Shown one piece after another: positions 52,207-60,810 of a stretch of 64,000 nt of DNA. This DNA is from Janibacter alkaliphilus (GTDB lineage: Bacteria; Actinomycetota; Actinomycetes; Actinomycetales; Dermatophilaceae), in the NCBI RefSeq assembly GCF_013408565.1, contig NZ_JACBZX010000001.1:2294001-2358000 (forward strand), written 5' to 3'. The notes beneath the pieces were generated by a model. The model ran no database searches. It was given only the letters and a program-made list of their open reading frames with translations, and was not told the origin of the DNA. How positions within the stretch are numbered: position 1 is the stretch's first letter; the number at the start of each line of letters is the position of its first letter. The position numbers were made by a program, and so were the translations under genes.

Positions 52207-54078
52207 ATGACCTATCCCGCCCGTATCGGCCTCGGCCTGGCCGCCGCGGTGGCCCTGGCCGCCGCCACCACCGGCCCCAGCGCCGCCCAGACGACCACCG
52301 CCACCGACACCGAGGCAGCAGAGGCCCAGAGCGTGGCAGCGGCCACGTCGGCTGCCACCACCGCCCTCTCCTCGGCCGCCGCTGCGGCCGGCACCGCGGC
52401 CGCCGCCGACACCCAGGTCGCCGCCGCGCCGACCGCCGCCGAGACCACCACCGCGCCGGGGGACTGGGGCGACCGCTGGGCGAACGTCAACATCCTCTCC
52501 TTCAGCGACTTCCACGGTCACCTCGAGCCGACCGACCCGCCGCTGGACGAGCAGGTCGACCCGAGCCAGACCCCGGTCGGTGGCGCGGAGCACCTGGCCG
52601 GTCACATCGACAAGCGTCGGACCGCCAACTCCGTCGTCGTCTCGGCCGGCGACAACATCGGCGGCTCCACCTTCCTCTCCGGGCTCTTCCACGACGAGCC
52701 GACCATGGAGATCCTCGACTCGATGGGGGTCGCCGCCTCGGCGGTCGGCAACCACGAGTTCGACGAGGGCACCAACGAGCTGCTGCGCATGCAGCACGGC
52801 GGCGCCCACTGGAAGGACGGCACCTACGTGCCGGGCGAGCCCTACGCCGGCGCGGACATGCAGTACCTGGCCGCGAACGTCTACAACACCAAGAACGGTC
52901 GGCGCATCCTTCCCGGCACCAGCGTGCAGGAGGTCAACGGCGTCAAGGTCGGCTTCATCGGCCTGGTCACCCCGGAGACCACGAGCCTGGTCTCGCCGGG
53001 CGGGATCTCCTCGATCCGCTTCGACGAGATGGCCAAGCGGGCCAACTACGCCGCCAGCTGGCTGCGCCACGCCAAGGGGGTCGAGACGATCGTCGTGCTG
53101 GTCCACGAGGGCGGCGACCAGGACGGCGGGCTCAACGACTGCGACAACCTCTCCGGGCCGATCACCGAGCTCAACGACGGGATGAGCAGCCTCATCGACG
53201 GGGTCGTCACCGGGCACACCCACGCCTCCTTCAGCTGCACCCTCAAGGACTGGCGCGGCGGCGAGCGCCCGGTCGTCGCCAGCGGGGACTGGGGCCGCGC
53301 CTTCAACCAGATGAAGTTCATCGTCGACCGCCGCACCGGTGACGTCGTCAAGCGCTACAGCTCGGCCCGCAACTACCTCACCACCCGCGACGTCAGCGAC
53401 GACGAGGTGGCCGGGATCGTGCAGAAGTGGTCCGACCTCGCCGGCGAGCGCCGCGCCGAGGTGGTCGGCACGGTGGCCGAGGACGTCACCGGTGACGCCA
53501 GCGGCGACCGCGGCATCGAGACCCCGATGGCGAACCTCGTCGCCGACTCGATCCTCTGGGGCACCCGTGACCCGGAGGACGGCGGCGCCGACGTGGCCTT
53601 CATGAACGTCGGCGGCGTGCGTTCGTCGTTCCTGCGCAGCCAGGTCAGCAACGGCGAGGAGGTCGGCGAGATCACCTACGAGGAGGCCTACCGGGTCGCC
53701 CCCTTCGGCAACCTGCTGGTGACCGTCGACATGACCGGCGCGCAGATCAAGGAGGTGCTCGAGCAGCAGTACGACCCCGAGCGGGGCCGCCAGTACCTCG
53801 CCCTCGGGGTCTCCGACGGCTTCACCTACACCTGGGACGACAGCCAGCCGCAGGGCTCGAAGGTCTCCGGCATGGAGCTGGACGGCCAGCCGGTCGAGGA
53901 CGGCACCACCTACCGGGTGGCCACGCTGAGCTTCCTGCAGCAGGGCGGTGACTCCTTCACCGCCTTCGAGCAGGGCACCAACCTGCTCGGCGGCCCGGAG
54001 GACCTGGAGAACCTCATCGGCTACCTCAGCACCCACGAGCGGCTCACCCCGCCGGCGGACCGGGTCAGCGGTCTCTGA
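52207..54078 (+). CDS. Secreted 5'-nucleotidase/2',3'-cyclic phosphodiesterase-family metallophosphatase
   Basis: UshA-family enzymes hydrolyse nucleotides outside the membrane to release phosphate and nucleosides. The 623-residue preprotein starts with a signal peptide (about 1-27, ending near SAAQ), then an Ala/Thr-rich spacer to about residue 85. The metallophosphatase domain follows (ILSFSDFHGHLE, VVSAGDNIGGS, GNHEFD at 181-186, VVTGHTHASF), then the C-terminal nucleotide-binding domain (ANLVADSILWGT, FMNVGGVRSSFLRS). The ATG at 52207 with GAGGAG 9 nt upstream gives a proper signal peptide; the ATG at 52138 would bury it. No wall anchor is visible. Confidence 0.93.
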   Translation: MTYPARIGLGLAAAVALAAATTGPSAAQTTTATDTEAAEAQSVAAATSAATTALSSAAAAAGTAAAADTQVAAAPTAAETTTAPGDWGDRWANVNILSFSDFHGHLEPTDPPLDEQVDPSQTPVGGAEHLAGHIDKRRTANSVVVSAGDNIGGSTFLSGLFHDEPTMEILDSMGVAASAVGNHEFDEGTNELLRMQHGGAHWKDGTYVPGEPYAGADMQYLAANVYNTKNGRRILPGTSVQEVNGVKVGFIGLVTPETTSLVSPGGISSIRFDEMAKRANYAASWLRHAKGVETIVVLVHEGGDQDGGLNDCDNLSGPITELNDGMSSLIDGVVTGHTHASFSCTLKDWRGGERPVVASGDWGRAFNQMKFIVDRRTGDVVKRYSSARNYLTTRDVSDDEVAGIVQKWSDLAGERRAEVVGTVAEDVTGDASGDRGIETPMANLVADSILWGTRDPEDGGADVAFMNVGGVRSSFLRSQVSNGEEVGEITYEEAYRVAPFGNLLVTVDMTGAQIKEVLEQQYDPERGRQYLALGVSDGFTYTWDDSQPQGSKVSGMELDGQPVEDGTTYRVATLSFLQQGGDSFTAFEQGTNLLGGPEDLENLIGYLSTHERLTPPADRVSGL

Positions 54079-54097
54079 GCCGTCCCGTCGCCACCTC

Positions 54098-54124
54098 GGC
54101 CCGGCCCCGTCCTGGGGCCGGGCC
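54098..54124. terminator. Perfect 11-bp stem terminator shared by convergent genes
   Basis: GGCCCGGCCCC (54098-54108) and GGGGCCGGGCC (54114-54124) pair perfectly around GTCCT. It lies 20 bp after the 5'-nucleotidase stop and about 56 bp from the end of the convergent DUF4185 gene, so it can serve both strands. Three short GGTGCGTCC-type direct repeats follow to 54167. Confidence 0.85.
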
Positions 54125-54180
54125 GTCGTGCGTCCTGGCCGAGGTGCGTCCTGCCCGAGGTGCGTCCGGGACCGGTGCGG

Positions 54181-55380
54181 TCAGTCGGTCGGCACCGCGA
54201 CGAAGCGGGGCCGGTAGAGCGTCGGGTTGGCGACGAGCTCGCCGAAGTCGAAGGTGTTGACGTTGTAGGAGACGAGCAGCTCGCCGTCGTCGCTGAGCTG
54301 CGGATGGGCGTGCGCGTTGTAGCTCACGTGCCGGCCCCGGCCGGACTCGGGGGTCTCGTAGACCGTGCTCGGCTCGCCCCACGGACCGGTCGGCGAGCAC
54401 GCGGTCCAGGCGCGGATCTCCGGGCTGAAGATGCCGTCGCCCTGCTGGCTGATCAGCACGTAGCCGTCCTCGACCGGGCTGACGCTCAGCTCGTTGGCCA
54501 CGCCGGTGGTGATGGTGGCCGCGGCGCTCTCCTGATCGGCCCAGCCGGAGCCGTCCCAGTAGCGCCACCGGTCCCGGTCGGTCAGCGCCCCCGCGGGCAC
54601 CCGGGCCAGGTGCAGGGAGCGTCCGGTGGCGCCGTCGTCCCGGACCCCGTAGACGAAGGTGGTGCCCTCCTCCTGCAGCAGACCGGCACCCCAGGCGATC
54701 CCCCGGTCCGCCGGGGTGGCGGCGATCTCGAGGAGCTCCAGGTCGGGCAGCGACACCCGGGCGATCGCGCTGCCCGTCCAGGCGAACCCCTGGTCGGGCA
54801 GCGCCTGGGTGCGGGCCAGGGTGACGACGAGCTCGTCGCCGTCGACCACGCCGTCCTGCACCCAGTAGTAGTCCTGGTCCGAGGGGTCGGGGAAGAAGGC
54901 GTGCGGCCGGCCGTCGCGGGTGCTGGTGCGGGTGTCCAGGGTGCCGTCGTCGCGCTCCAGGACGAGCGCGTTGTGCACCATCGCCGTGTCCTGGGCCGGG
55001 GCGTCCCAGCGGTCCACGGTGCCGACGAAGCTGTCGCTGAAGAGCCACAGCGTGCGGCCGTCCGGCAGGGCGACGGAGTAGGCGCTGTCACCGGCGATCC
55101 AGCCCGGTCCGCGGGTCTCGAAGCGGACGTTCTCCTCGGGGGCGGCAGACGCGGGCCGGATCGTCCGCTGGCCGACGTCGCAGGTGGCGCCACCGGCGCT
55201 GCCGTCCGCGCCGCTGTCGCCCCCGCACCCGGCGAGCAGCCCCAGGCCGAGGACGGTCGCCGCGGCCGCGGCTCCGGTGCGTCCGGGGGCGCGGCCGGTG
55301 GTGCGCCGAGTCGTCGTGCGCGGGGTCGTCGTGCGCGGGGTCGCCGTGCGCGGAGTCGTCGTGCGGGTCGTCCCGGTCAC
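54181..55380 (-). CDS. DUF4185-type lipoprotein with N-terminal TTTPR repeats
   Basis: The 399-residue protein has a lipoprotein signal (GLGLLAGC lipobox near residue 50) preceded by an unusually long Thr/Pro/Arg n-region encoded by 15-bp repeats. The mature part looks like a beta-propeller glycan-binding or hydrolase-like domain of the DUF4185 type (TLWLFSDSFVGTVD, MVHNALVLERDDG, SYNAHAHPQLSDDGELLVSYN). I chose the GTG at 55380 because AGGAGGG directly precedes it; an upstream GTG at 55428 would add 16 residues. Role unknown; possibly surface carbohydrate interaction. Confidence 0.78.
   Translation of the reverse strand: MTGTTRTTTPRTATPRTTTPRTTTRRTTGRAPGRTGAAAAATVLGLGLLAGCGGDSGADGSAGGATCDVGQRTIRPASAAPEENVRFETRGPGWIAGDSAYSVALPDGRTLWLFSDSFVGTVDRWDAPAQDTAMVHNALVLERDDGTLDTRTSTRDGRPHAFFPDPSDQDYYWVQDGVVDGDELVVTLARTQALPDQGFAWTGSAIARVSLPDLELLEIAATPADRGIAWGAGLLQEEGTTFVYGVRDDGATGRSLHLARVPAGALTDRDRWRYWDGSGWADQESAAATITTGVANELSVSPVEDGYVLISQQGDGIFSPEIRAWTACSPTGPWGEPSTVYETPESGRGRHVSYNAHAHPQLSDDGELLVSYNVNTFDFGELVANPTLYRPRFVAVPTD
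55301..55372 (-). repeat. 15-bp tandem repeats in the DUF4185 signal region
   Basis: Four complete units, read on the plus strand as GTGCGCGGGGTCGTC with minor changes, at 55301, 55316, 55331 and 55346, plus a shortened unit to 55372. They encode five-residue TTTPR/TATPR repeats ahead of the lipobox, so copy-number change keeps frame. Confidence 0.8.
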
Positions 55381-55540
55381 CGGCCCTCCTGCTCCCCTCA
55401 CGACGCTGCCGACGGGTCGGAGGCTCACGGGCGCTGCGCCAGGTCGTGACGTCTCTCCGGCCCCGTTCGGGCCTTCCCGGGGTTACCGTGCGGTCACCCT
55501 GTTGCCCGTCACCGTAGCCGGAATCCCCTGGGAGGCGCTC

Positions 55541-56704
55541 GTGCGTGCTCGACCCCGACAGTCCCTCGCCGCGATCGGGCTGGCCGTCCTGGTCGGCGGC
55601 GCGTCCCCGGCGGTCTCGTCGGCCGTCGCCGACGCGAGCGCCGACGAGCCACAGATCGTCCAGCTCGGCGACTCCTACTCCGCCGGCAACGGCGCGGGGG
55701 AGTACAGCGACACGACGTGCTACCGCTCGCCGCTGAACTACGGCCAGCGCGTGGCGACCGCGCTGGAGGGCGACTACACCAACGTCGCGTGCAGCGGTGG
55801 CGTCGTCGCCGACCTCACGTCGCCGCGCAGCGTCGGCGGCGAGACCCTGCCCGCCCAGGTGGAGGCGGTGACCCCGGAGACCGACCTCGTCTTCGTCACC
55901 ATCGGCGGCAACGACATCGGCTTCACCGACATCGTCGCCCAGTGCATGGTGCTGCGCTCGCCGACCGGGTGCGAGGACCGGATCGACACCGCCACCAGCC
56001 TCCTGGAGACGCTGGAGGACGACGCGCTGGCCGTGCTGCTCGAGGTGGACCGGCGCTCCGAGGGCAACGCGCAGGTCTACCTGCTCGCCTACCCCTACCT
56101 CATGAACACCGACAGCTACGGCATCCCCGAGGGCGCCCCGACCTACGACGCCGGCGCGGCCCTGACCGAGCTGCAGGACCAGGGAGACGCCACTCAGCAG
56201 GCGATCATCGACGCCGCCAACGCCCAGACCGGCAGCGACCGGTTCGTCTTCGTCGACGACGTCAAGCAGGCCTGGGGCGGGTACGCGCACGGGCTGGACC
56301 CGCGCGCGGTCCCGGACAACAGCGACGCCTGGCTGGTGCCGGTCCTCGCCCCGGGGCGCGTGCAGAGCGAGTGGGTGCACCCGACGGTCGAGGGTTGGCA
56401 GGCGAGCGCCGACGCGTTGCTCGCCGCGGTGCAGGCCACCGCACCCGAGGAGCCGGAGCAGCCCACCGAGCCGGAAGAGCCGACCGAGCCGGAAGAGCCC
56501 GCCGAGCCCGAGGAGCCGACCGAGCCGGAGGAGCCCACCGAGCCCGGGGAGCCCGCTGAGCCGGCGCAGCCGGAGACGCCGAGCACCACCCCCGGCGACG
56601 GTTCTGGCGCAGGCCCGGACGCGGGCTCCGACGGCGGCTCGGGCGGGGCCGCCGGGCCGGGCACCGGGGAGCCGGTGCGGCCGGCGATCGTGCAGACCGG
56701 CTGA
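55541..56704 (+). CDS. Secreted SGNH-family esterase/lipase with Pro/Glu repeat tail
   Basis: The 387-residue protein has an N-terminal signal peptide (about 1-31) and an SGNH hydrolase domain with GDSYSAGNG (nucleophile Ser45), the VTIGGNDIGF block and the catalytic His in WVHPTVEGW. The fold resembles secreted actinobacterial lipases and esterases. The last 90 residues contain six copies of an EPEEPT-like hexapeptide, then a Gly/Ser/Asp-rich end without an obvious anchor. The GTG at 55541 has GGGAGG (55530-55535) 5 nt upstream. It is divergent from the DUF4185 gene. Confidence 0.9.
   Translation: MRARPRQSLAAIGLAVLVGGASPAVSSAVADASADEPQIVQLGDSYSAGNGAGEYSDTTCYRSPLNYGQRVATALEGDYTNVACSGGVVADLTSPRSVGGETLPAQVEAVTPETDLVFVTIGGNDIGFTDIVAQCMVLRSPTGCEDRIDTATSLLETLEDDALAVLLEVDRRSEGNAQVYLLAYPYLMNTDSYGIPEGAPTYDAGAALTELQDQGDATQQAIIDAANAQTGSDRFVFVDDVKQAWGGYAHGLDPRAVPDNSDAWLVPVLAPGRVQSEWVHPTVEGWQASADALLAAVQATAPEEPEQPTEPEEPTEPEEPAEPEEPTEPEEPTEPGEPAEPAQPETPSTTPGDGSGAGPDAGSDGGSGGAAGPGTGEPVRPAIVQTG
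56450..56557 (+). repeat. Six 18-bp repeats encoding EPEEPT-type hexapeptides
   Basis: Units begin at 56450, 56468, 56486, 56504, 56522 and 56540 with consensus GAGCCGGAAGAGCCGACC. They lengthen the linker at the C terminus of the SGNH esterase and may span the wall or act as a spacer. Confidence 0.85.
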
Positions 56705-56757
56705 CCCCAGCCTCGTCCGTCGGCGCCCGAGAGCTGCGCCTGAGGTCCGGCCCGAGC

Positions 56758-58014
56758 TCAGGAGCGGCGCGGCGCTCCCGACCTCGGCCGGCGCACCGCC
56801 AGCGGCAGCGTGACCAGCGCGAGCGCGGCGGTCACGAGCAGCGCCCCGGGGAAGTCCAGCCGGACCGCCAGCGCCCCGACGAGCACCGACCCCAGCCCGG
56901 TGCCGAGGTCGAAGCCGACGTTCCACACCGCGCTCGCCAGGCCGTAGCGGGTCCGGTCCACGGCGGCGAAGGCGACGACGAGGGTGAGGTTCTGCAGGCC
57001 GCCGTAGGCGATGCCCAGCAGCGCCGCGGAGACGAGGAAGAGCGGCGTGCTGCCGCGATCCACGGCCAGGGCGAGCAGCACCATCGACGCCACGGTCACG
57101 AGCACCAGCGGCCACAGGAAGCGCTCGGCGCCGAGCCGGTCGGCGATCGCGCCCATCCGCCAGCGGGACACCGCGGCGGTGGCACCCATGAGCGCGAGCG
57201 CCAGGGCGACCGCCAGCTCGCCGGGGAGCATCTGCGGGGTGAAGGTGAGTACCGCGCCGCCGGCGATCGTCACCCCGAGCAGCAGGGTCATCGGCCGCAG
57301 CAGCACGATCGTCGTCGCGCGGGTGCTCGATCGTCCGGAGCGCCCCAACCCGCCCGTGGTCGGACCCGCGGCCGCTGCCTCGCCGGCCGACGACCCGGCA
57401 GCCGGGTCGGTCGCGGACCGGGCGTGCGCGACGCCCTCGGCATCCGTGTCGGCGCGGGTAGCCAGCACCCGGCCCAGCGCCAGCGCCGGCACGGTGCCCA
57501 GCAGCGGGAGCGCGCCCAGGGCGAAGACGACGGCGTAGGAGACGTGCTCGGCCACCCAGGGCCCGAGCGGCAGCAGCACCACCTGAGGACCGGCGATGGC
57601 CAGCCCGTAGGCCCCCACCGCGGCGCCTCGCCGGGCCGGGTCGACCAGCTCGGCGACCGCGGCGCTGCCGGTCACGGTGAGCACCCCGAAGCCGACGCCC
57701 CGGACCGCGGACAGCACCAGCGTCGGGGCCAGCGCGTCCGAGGCCAGGTGGGCCAGCGCCGGCAGGCCCATGAGCACCAGCCCGGTGGCCAGCACCGGAC
57801 CCCAGCCGAAGCGGCGCAGCAGCCCCGGGACGAAGAGCTGGGTGAGCACCGTGAAGAGCAGCAGCACCCCGTTGACGAGACCGGAGCCGGCCTCGTCCGC
57901 GCCGCCGCGCACCGCCCACAGCGGGGCCACCGGCAGCAGCACGGCGAAGCCGGAGAAGCCGGCCACCGTGGTCGTCAGCAGGGCGGGCATGCCCCGCGCG
58001 CGCCACACGCTCAC
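56758..58014 (-). CDS. MFS transporter
   Basis: The 418-residue protein has twelve predicted hydrophobic segments with a Ser/Ala/Thr/Gly-rich central loop (about 200-235) typical of the major facilitator superfamily. The N-terminal motif VAPLWAVRGGADEAGSGLVNG suggests an efflux-type drug/metabolite transporter, but substrate is unknown. The GTG at 58014 is preceded by AGGAGGA 5 nt upstream. It is convergent with the SGNH esterase and stands alone. Confidence 0.87.
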   Translation of the reverse strand: MSVWRARGMPALLTTTVAGFSGFAVLLPVAPLWAVRGGADEAGSGLVNGVLLLFTVLTQLFVPGLLRRFGWGPVLATGLVLMGLPALAHLASDALAPTLVLSAVRGVGFGVLTVTGSAAVAELVDPARRGAAVGAYGLAIAGPQVVLLPLGPWVAEHVSYAVVFALGALPLLGTVPALALGRVLATRADTDAEGVAHARSATDPAAGSSAGEAAAAGPTTGGLGRSGRSSTRATTIVLLRPMTLLLGVTIAGGAVLTFTPQMLPGELAVALALALMGATAAVSRWRMGAIADRLGAERFLWPLVLVTVASMVLLALAVDRGSTPLFLVSAALLGIAYGGLQNLTLVVAFAAVDRTRYGLASAVWNVGFDLGTGLGSVLVGALAVRLDFPGALLVTAALALVTLPLAVRRPRSGAPRRS

Positions 58015-58149
58015 CGGTCCTCCTTGTCTGCAGCGTCCGTCCAGCCGACCATCATGCCCCCTCGTCCCTGGTGACCCTGGCGGCGGGGCCGGGGAGGGGG
58101 CATCATCGATGATCAGGGTTCTCCTCGAGCAGGGAGCGGTGAGGCAGCG

Positions 58150-58467
58150 ATGGACGCAGCGGTCGAGATCACGGTCGAGGGCATCGACCCCGGTCATCTG
58201 GACGGGGCGCGGATCCTTCTCGGCGACACCGAGCTCGGCAGGTTCGAGGGGCGTACCTCGGTGCGCTTCACGGTGCCGGCCGGGCGGCACGTGCTGCTGG
58301 TCAAGGACGGCTACGGGATGTCCGCGGCGAGCAAGTTCCACGTGCAGAGCCGGCAGTGCGCCCGGCTGATCCTGCGGCACGGCGGCGAGCCGGAGGGGTG
58401 GGGGCTGGTCTTCGGTGGGTTCCACGCGCTGCGCCGGGCCGGGACGGGGCCGTTGGACGAGGGCTGA
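58150..58467 (+). CDS. Small conserved-looking hypothetical protein
   Basis: The 105-residue protein has no signal peptide or membrane segment. Alternating hydrophobic stretches (AVEITVEGIDP, GARILLGDTELG, SVRFTVPAGRHVLLVKDGY) resemble a small beta-sandwich such as the PEGA-type or related carbohydrate-binding folds, but I do not recognise a family. A GAGG element near 58142 precedes the ATG. It lies between the MFS and cstA genes; no function is proposed. Confidence 0.6.
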   Translation: MDAAVEITVEGIDPGHLDGARILLGDTELGRFEGRTSVRFTVPAGRHVLLVKDGYGMSAASKFHVQSRQCARLILRHGGEPEGWGLVFGGFHALRRAGTGPLDEG

Positions 58468-58509
58468 GCGGCAGACCGGTCGGCGCCCGCTGCCGACCGC
58501 TCGACCGGC

Positions 58510-58546
58510 TCACCCCCTTCGGGTGACGACGTCACACGCGTCACAC
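58510..58546 (+). promoter_or_regulatory. Palindromic region upstream of cstA, candidate CRP/GlxR-type site
   Basis: A perfect GTGACGACGTCAC palindrome (58523-58535) overlaps a TCACCC/GGGTGA hairpin (58510-58526) and is followed by two GTCACAC copies 9 bp apart (58531, 58540). The halves resemble the TGTGA/TCACA of cAMP-receptor sites, though the spacing is one base short. cstA genes of E. coli and Corynebacterium are known to respond to such regulators. Assignment is tentative. Confidence 0.35.
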
Positions 58547-58601
58547 CGGTACCGTCCAGGCGGAAGCCACGACAGCGCCGTCGACGCGGAGGTCCGGACC
58601 C

Positions 58602-60338
58602 ATGAACTCGCTGCTGCTCGCCCTCATCGGGGTCGCGATGATCCTCGCCGGCTACGTGCTCTACTCGCGCTACCTGGCGACCCGCATCTACGCCCTCGAC
58701 GACTCCCGGCCCACCCCGGCGCACGAGCTCGAGGACGGCGTCGACTACGTACCGACGAACAAGTACGTGCTGTGGGGCCACCACTTCACCTCGGTGGCCG
58801 GTGCGGCGCCCATCGTCGGGCCGGCGGTCGCGGTCATCTGGGGCTGGCTGCCGGCCTTCCTCTGGGTGACCATCGGCACCGTCTTCTTCGCCGGCATGCA
58901 CGACCTCGGGGCGCTGTGGGCCTCGATCCGCAACCGCGGGCAGTCCATCGGCGCGCTGTCCGGGCGCTACATCGGGGCGCGCGGGCGCAACCTCTTCCTC
59001 GTCGTCATCTTCCTGCTGCTGCTCATGGTCAACGCCGCCTTCGCGGTGGTCATCTCCAACCTGCTCGTGGCCACCCCGACCGCGGTCATCCCGACCTGGG
59101 GTGCGCTGGCCGTGGCGCTGCTCGTCGGCCAGGCGATCTACCGGCTGCGATGGAGCCTGCCGGTGGTCTCGGTGGTCGGCGTGGTCGCGCTCTACACGCT
59201 CATCTGGATCGGCAACGAGGTGCCGCTGGAGCTGCCGGAGACCGTGCTCGGGCTGCCGGCCGGCTCCTTCTGGATCATCGTGCTCTTCGTCTACGCCGGC
59301 ATCGCCTCGATGCTGCCGGTGTGGATGCTGCTGCAGCCGCGCGACTACATCAACGGGCTGCAGCTCTTCATCGCCCTGGGCATCCTGTACGGCTCGGTGC
59401 TGCTGGCCCGACCCGAGATCGTCGCTCCGGCCTACAACGAGCAGGTGCCCGAGGGCACCCCGTCGCTGGTGCCGCTGCTCTTCGTCACCATCGCCTGCGG
59501 CGCCATCTCCGGCTTCCACGGGATGGTCAGCTCCGGCACCACCTCCAAGCAGCTGGAGAAGGAGAGCGACGCCCGCTTCGTCGGCTACTTCGGCGCGGTC
59601 GGCGAGGGGCTGCTGGCGCTCGGCGCGATCATCGCCACCACCGCCGGCTTCGCCACCCTGGCGGACTGGCGGGAGGTCTACCAGGCCTTCAACGACGGCG
59701 GGGTGGCCGCCTTCGTCCAGGGCGGCGGAGCGATCATCGAGTCCGGGCTGGGGCTGCCGCAGTCGCTGGCCGCGACCGTCATGGCGACGACGGCGATCCT
59801 CTTCGCCGCGACGACGATGGACACCGGGGTGCGCCTGCAGCGCTTCGTGGTCCAGGAGATCGGCGAGATCGCCGGGGTGCGCCTGACGAAGGGGGTGGCC
59901 ACCGTGGTGGCCGTCGGGATCGCCCTGGCGCTCACCTTCGGCGCCGGCGCGGACGGGTCCGGCGGGATGCTCATCTGGCCGCTCTTCGGTACCACCAACC
60001 AGCTCATGGCGGCGCTGACCCTGTCGATCGTGGCGATCATGCTGCTGCGTCGGGGCCGCACCCCGGTGCCCGCGCTGATCCCGCTCGTGGTCGTCGGTGC
60101 GATGACCGTCTACGCGCTCTTCATCCAGCTCGGCACCTTCTGGGACGAGCAGAACTGGCTGCTGCTGGTCCTCGACATCGTCATCCTCGTCGCCGCGCTG
60201 TGGGTGATCGTCGAGGCGTTCGTGGCGATGCGCGCGGCCAAGGAGTTCGACGGGGACGACGACGAGCCGGTCAGCGTCGCGGCGCCCGACGGGGCCGGGC
60301 GGAGCGGGGTCGGAGGCGACGGTGCCGGGCGGCGGTGA
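58602..60338 (+). CDS. Carbon starvation protein CstA (peptide/pyruvate transporter family)
   Basis: CstA-family proteins import peptides or pyruvate, typically when carbon is scarce. The 578-residue protein has about 15 membrane segments and signature stretches GHHFTSVAGAAPIVGPA (about 59-75), ISGFHGMVSSGTTSKQL and LIWPLFGTTNQLMAAL. GGAGG (58588-58592) lies 9 nt before the ATG. The last 17 bp overlap the next gene. Usually CstA is followed by a YbdD-type small protein; here a different small Cys-Cys-ending protein occupies that place. Confidence 0.93.
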   Translation: MNSLLLALIGVAMILAGYVLYSRYLATRIYALDDSRPTPAHELEDGVDYVPTNKYVLWGHHFTSVAGAAPIVGPAVAVIWGWLPAFLWVTIGTVFFAGMHDLGALWASIRNRGQSIGALSGRYIGARGRNLFLVVIFLLLLMVNAAFAVVISNLLVATPTAVIPTWGALAVALLVGQAIYRLRWSLPVVSVVGVVALYTLIWIGNEVPLELPETVLGLPAGSFWIIVLFVYAGIASMLPVWMLLQPRDYINGLQLFIALGILYGSVLLARPEIVAPAYNEQVPEGTPSLVPLLFVTIACGAISGFHGMVSSGTTSKQLEKESDARFVGYFGAVGEGLLALGAIIATTAGFATLADWREVYQAFNDGGVAAFVQGGGAIIESGLGLPQSLAATVMATTAILFAATTMDTGVRLQRFVVQEIGEIAGVRLTKGVATVVAVGIALALTFGAGADGSGGMLIWPLFGTTNQLMAALTLSIVAIMLLRRGRTPVPALIPLVVVGAMTVYALFIQLGTFWDEQNWLLLVLDIVILVAALWVIVEAFVAMRAAKEFDGDDDEPVSVAAPDGAGRSGVGGDGAGRR

Positions 60339-60810
60339 GCCGAGCGGCGTGGACCCGAGCCGCGTCGACGTGAATCGCCTCGACACGCGCCGCGAGGATC
60401 CGAGCCCCGTCGATCGGAGCCGTGAGGATCCGGGCCCCGTCGATCGGAGCCGCGAGGATCCGGGCCCCGTCGATCGGAGCCGCGAGGATCCGGGCCGCGG
60501 AGCAGACGGGGGCGGGGCGCCGCACGCGGGCGCTCATGGCGCGAGGCGCTCGTGGGGCGAACGGGCGCGGGAGATCGCCGGGCTGCTGCGCGAGGGCTAC
60601 GCCACGCCGTACCGCCGGACGATGGCCCGGGCCCAACGGGACGAGGACGACCTCTTCATGGTGATCGTCCTGGCCGAGGCGCTGGGCGTGCCGAACCCGG
60701 TGAGCTATCACACCGTCGAGCTGCTGCCGGTGGTCTACGACGAGGTGCACGACTGGCACCGACGGATGGGGATGGACCGCAGCCCGCTGGAGCACGTCTC
60801 GTGCTGCTGA
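60322..60810 (+). CDS. Small protein ending in Cys-Cys (cory-CC-star-like) with 10-residue N-terminal repeats
   Basis: The 162-residue protein begins with GTG 5 nt after GGAGG (60312-60316), inside the end of cstA. Residues about 24-58 are three and a half copies of a 10-residue repeat (REDPGPVDRS). The conserved-looking part is residues 76-162 (IAGLLREGYATPYRRTMARA, then DEDDLFMVIVLAEALGVPNP) ending HVSCC-stop. This fits my recollection of the actinobacterial cory-CC-star family found beside ArsA-type ATPases; function unknown. The terminal cysteines could bind metal or a partner. It overlaps the ATPase gene by 10 bp. Confidence 0.75.
   Translation: MPGGGEPSGVDPSRVDVNRLDTRREDPSPVDRSREDPGPVDRSREDPGPVDRSREDPGRGADGGGAPHAGAHGARRSWGERAREIAGLLREGYATPYRRTMARAQRDEDDLFMVIVLAEALGVPNPVSYHTVELLPVVYDEVHDWHRRMGMDRSPLEHVSCC
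60391..60495 (+). repeat. 30-bp tandem repeat, 3.5 copies, inside the Cys-Cys protein gene
   Basis: Units of 30 bp start at 60391, 60421 and 60451, with a half unit to 60495; they differ by only one or two bases. All are in frame (30 = 10 codons), so copy-number changes only lengthen the N-terminal segment. Confidence 0.9.
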
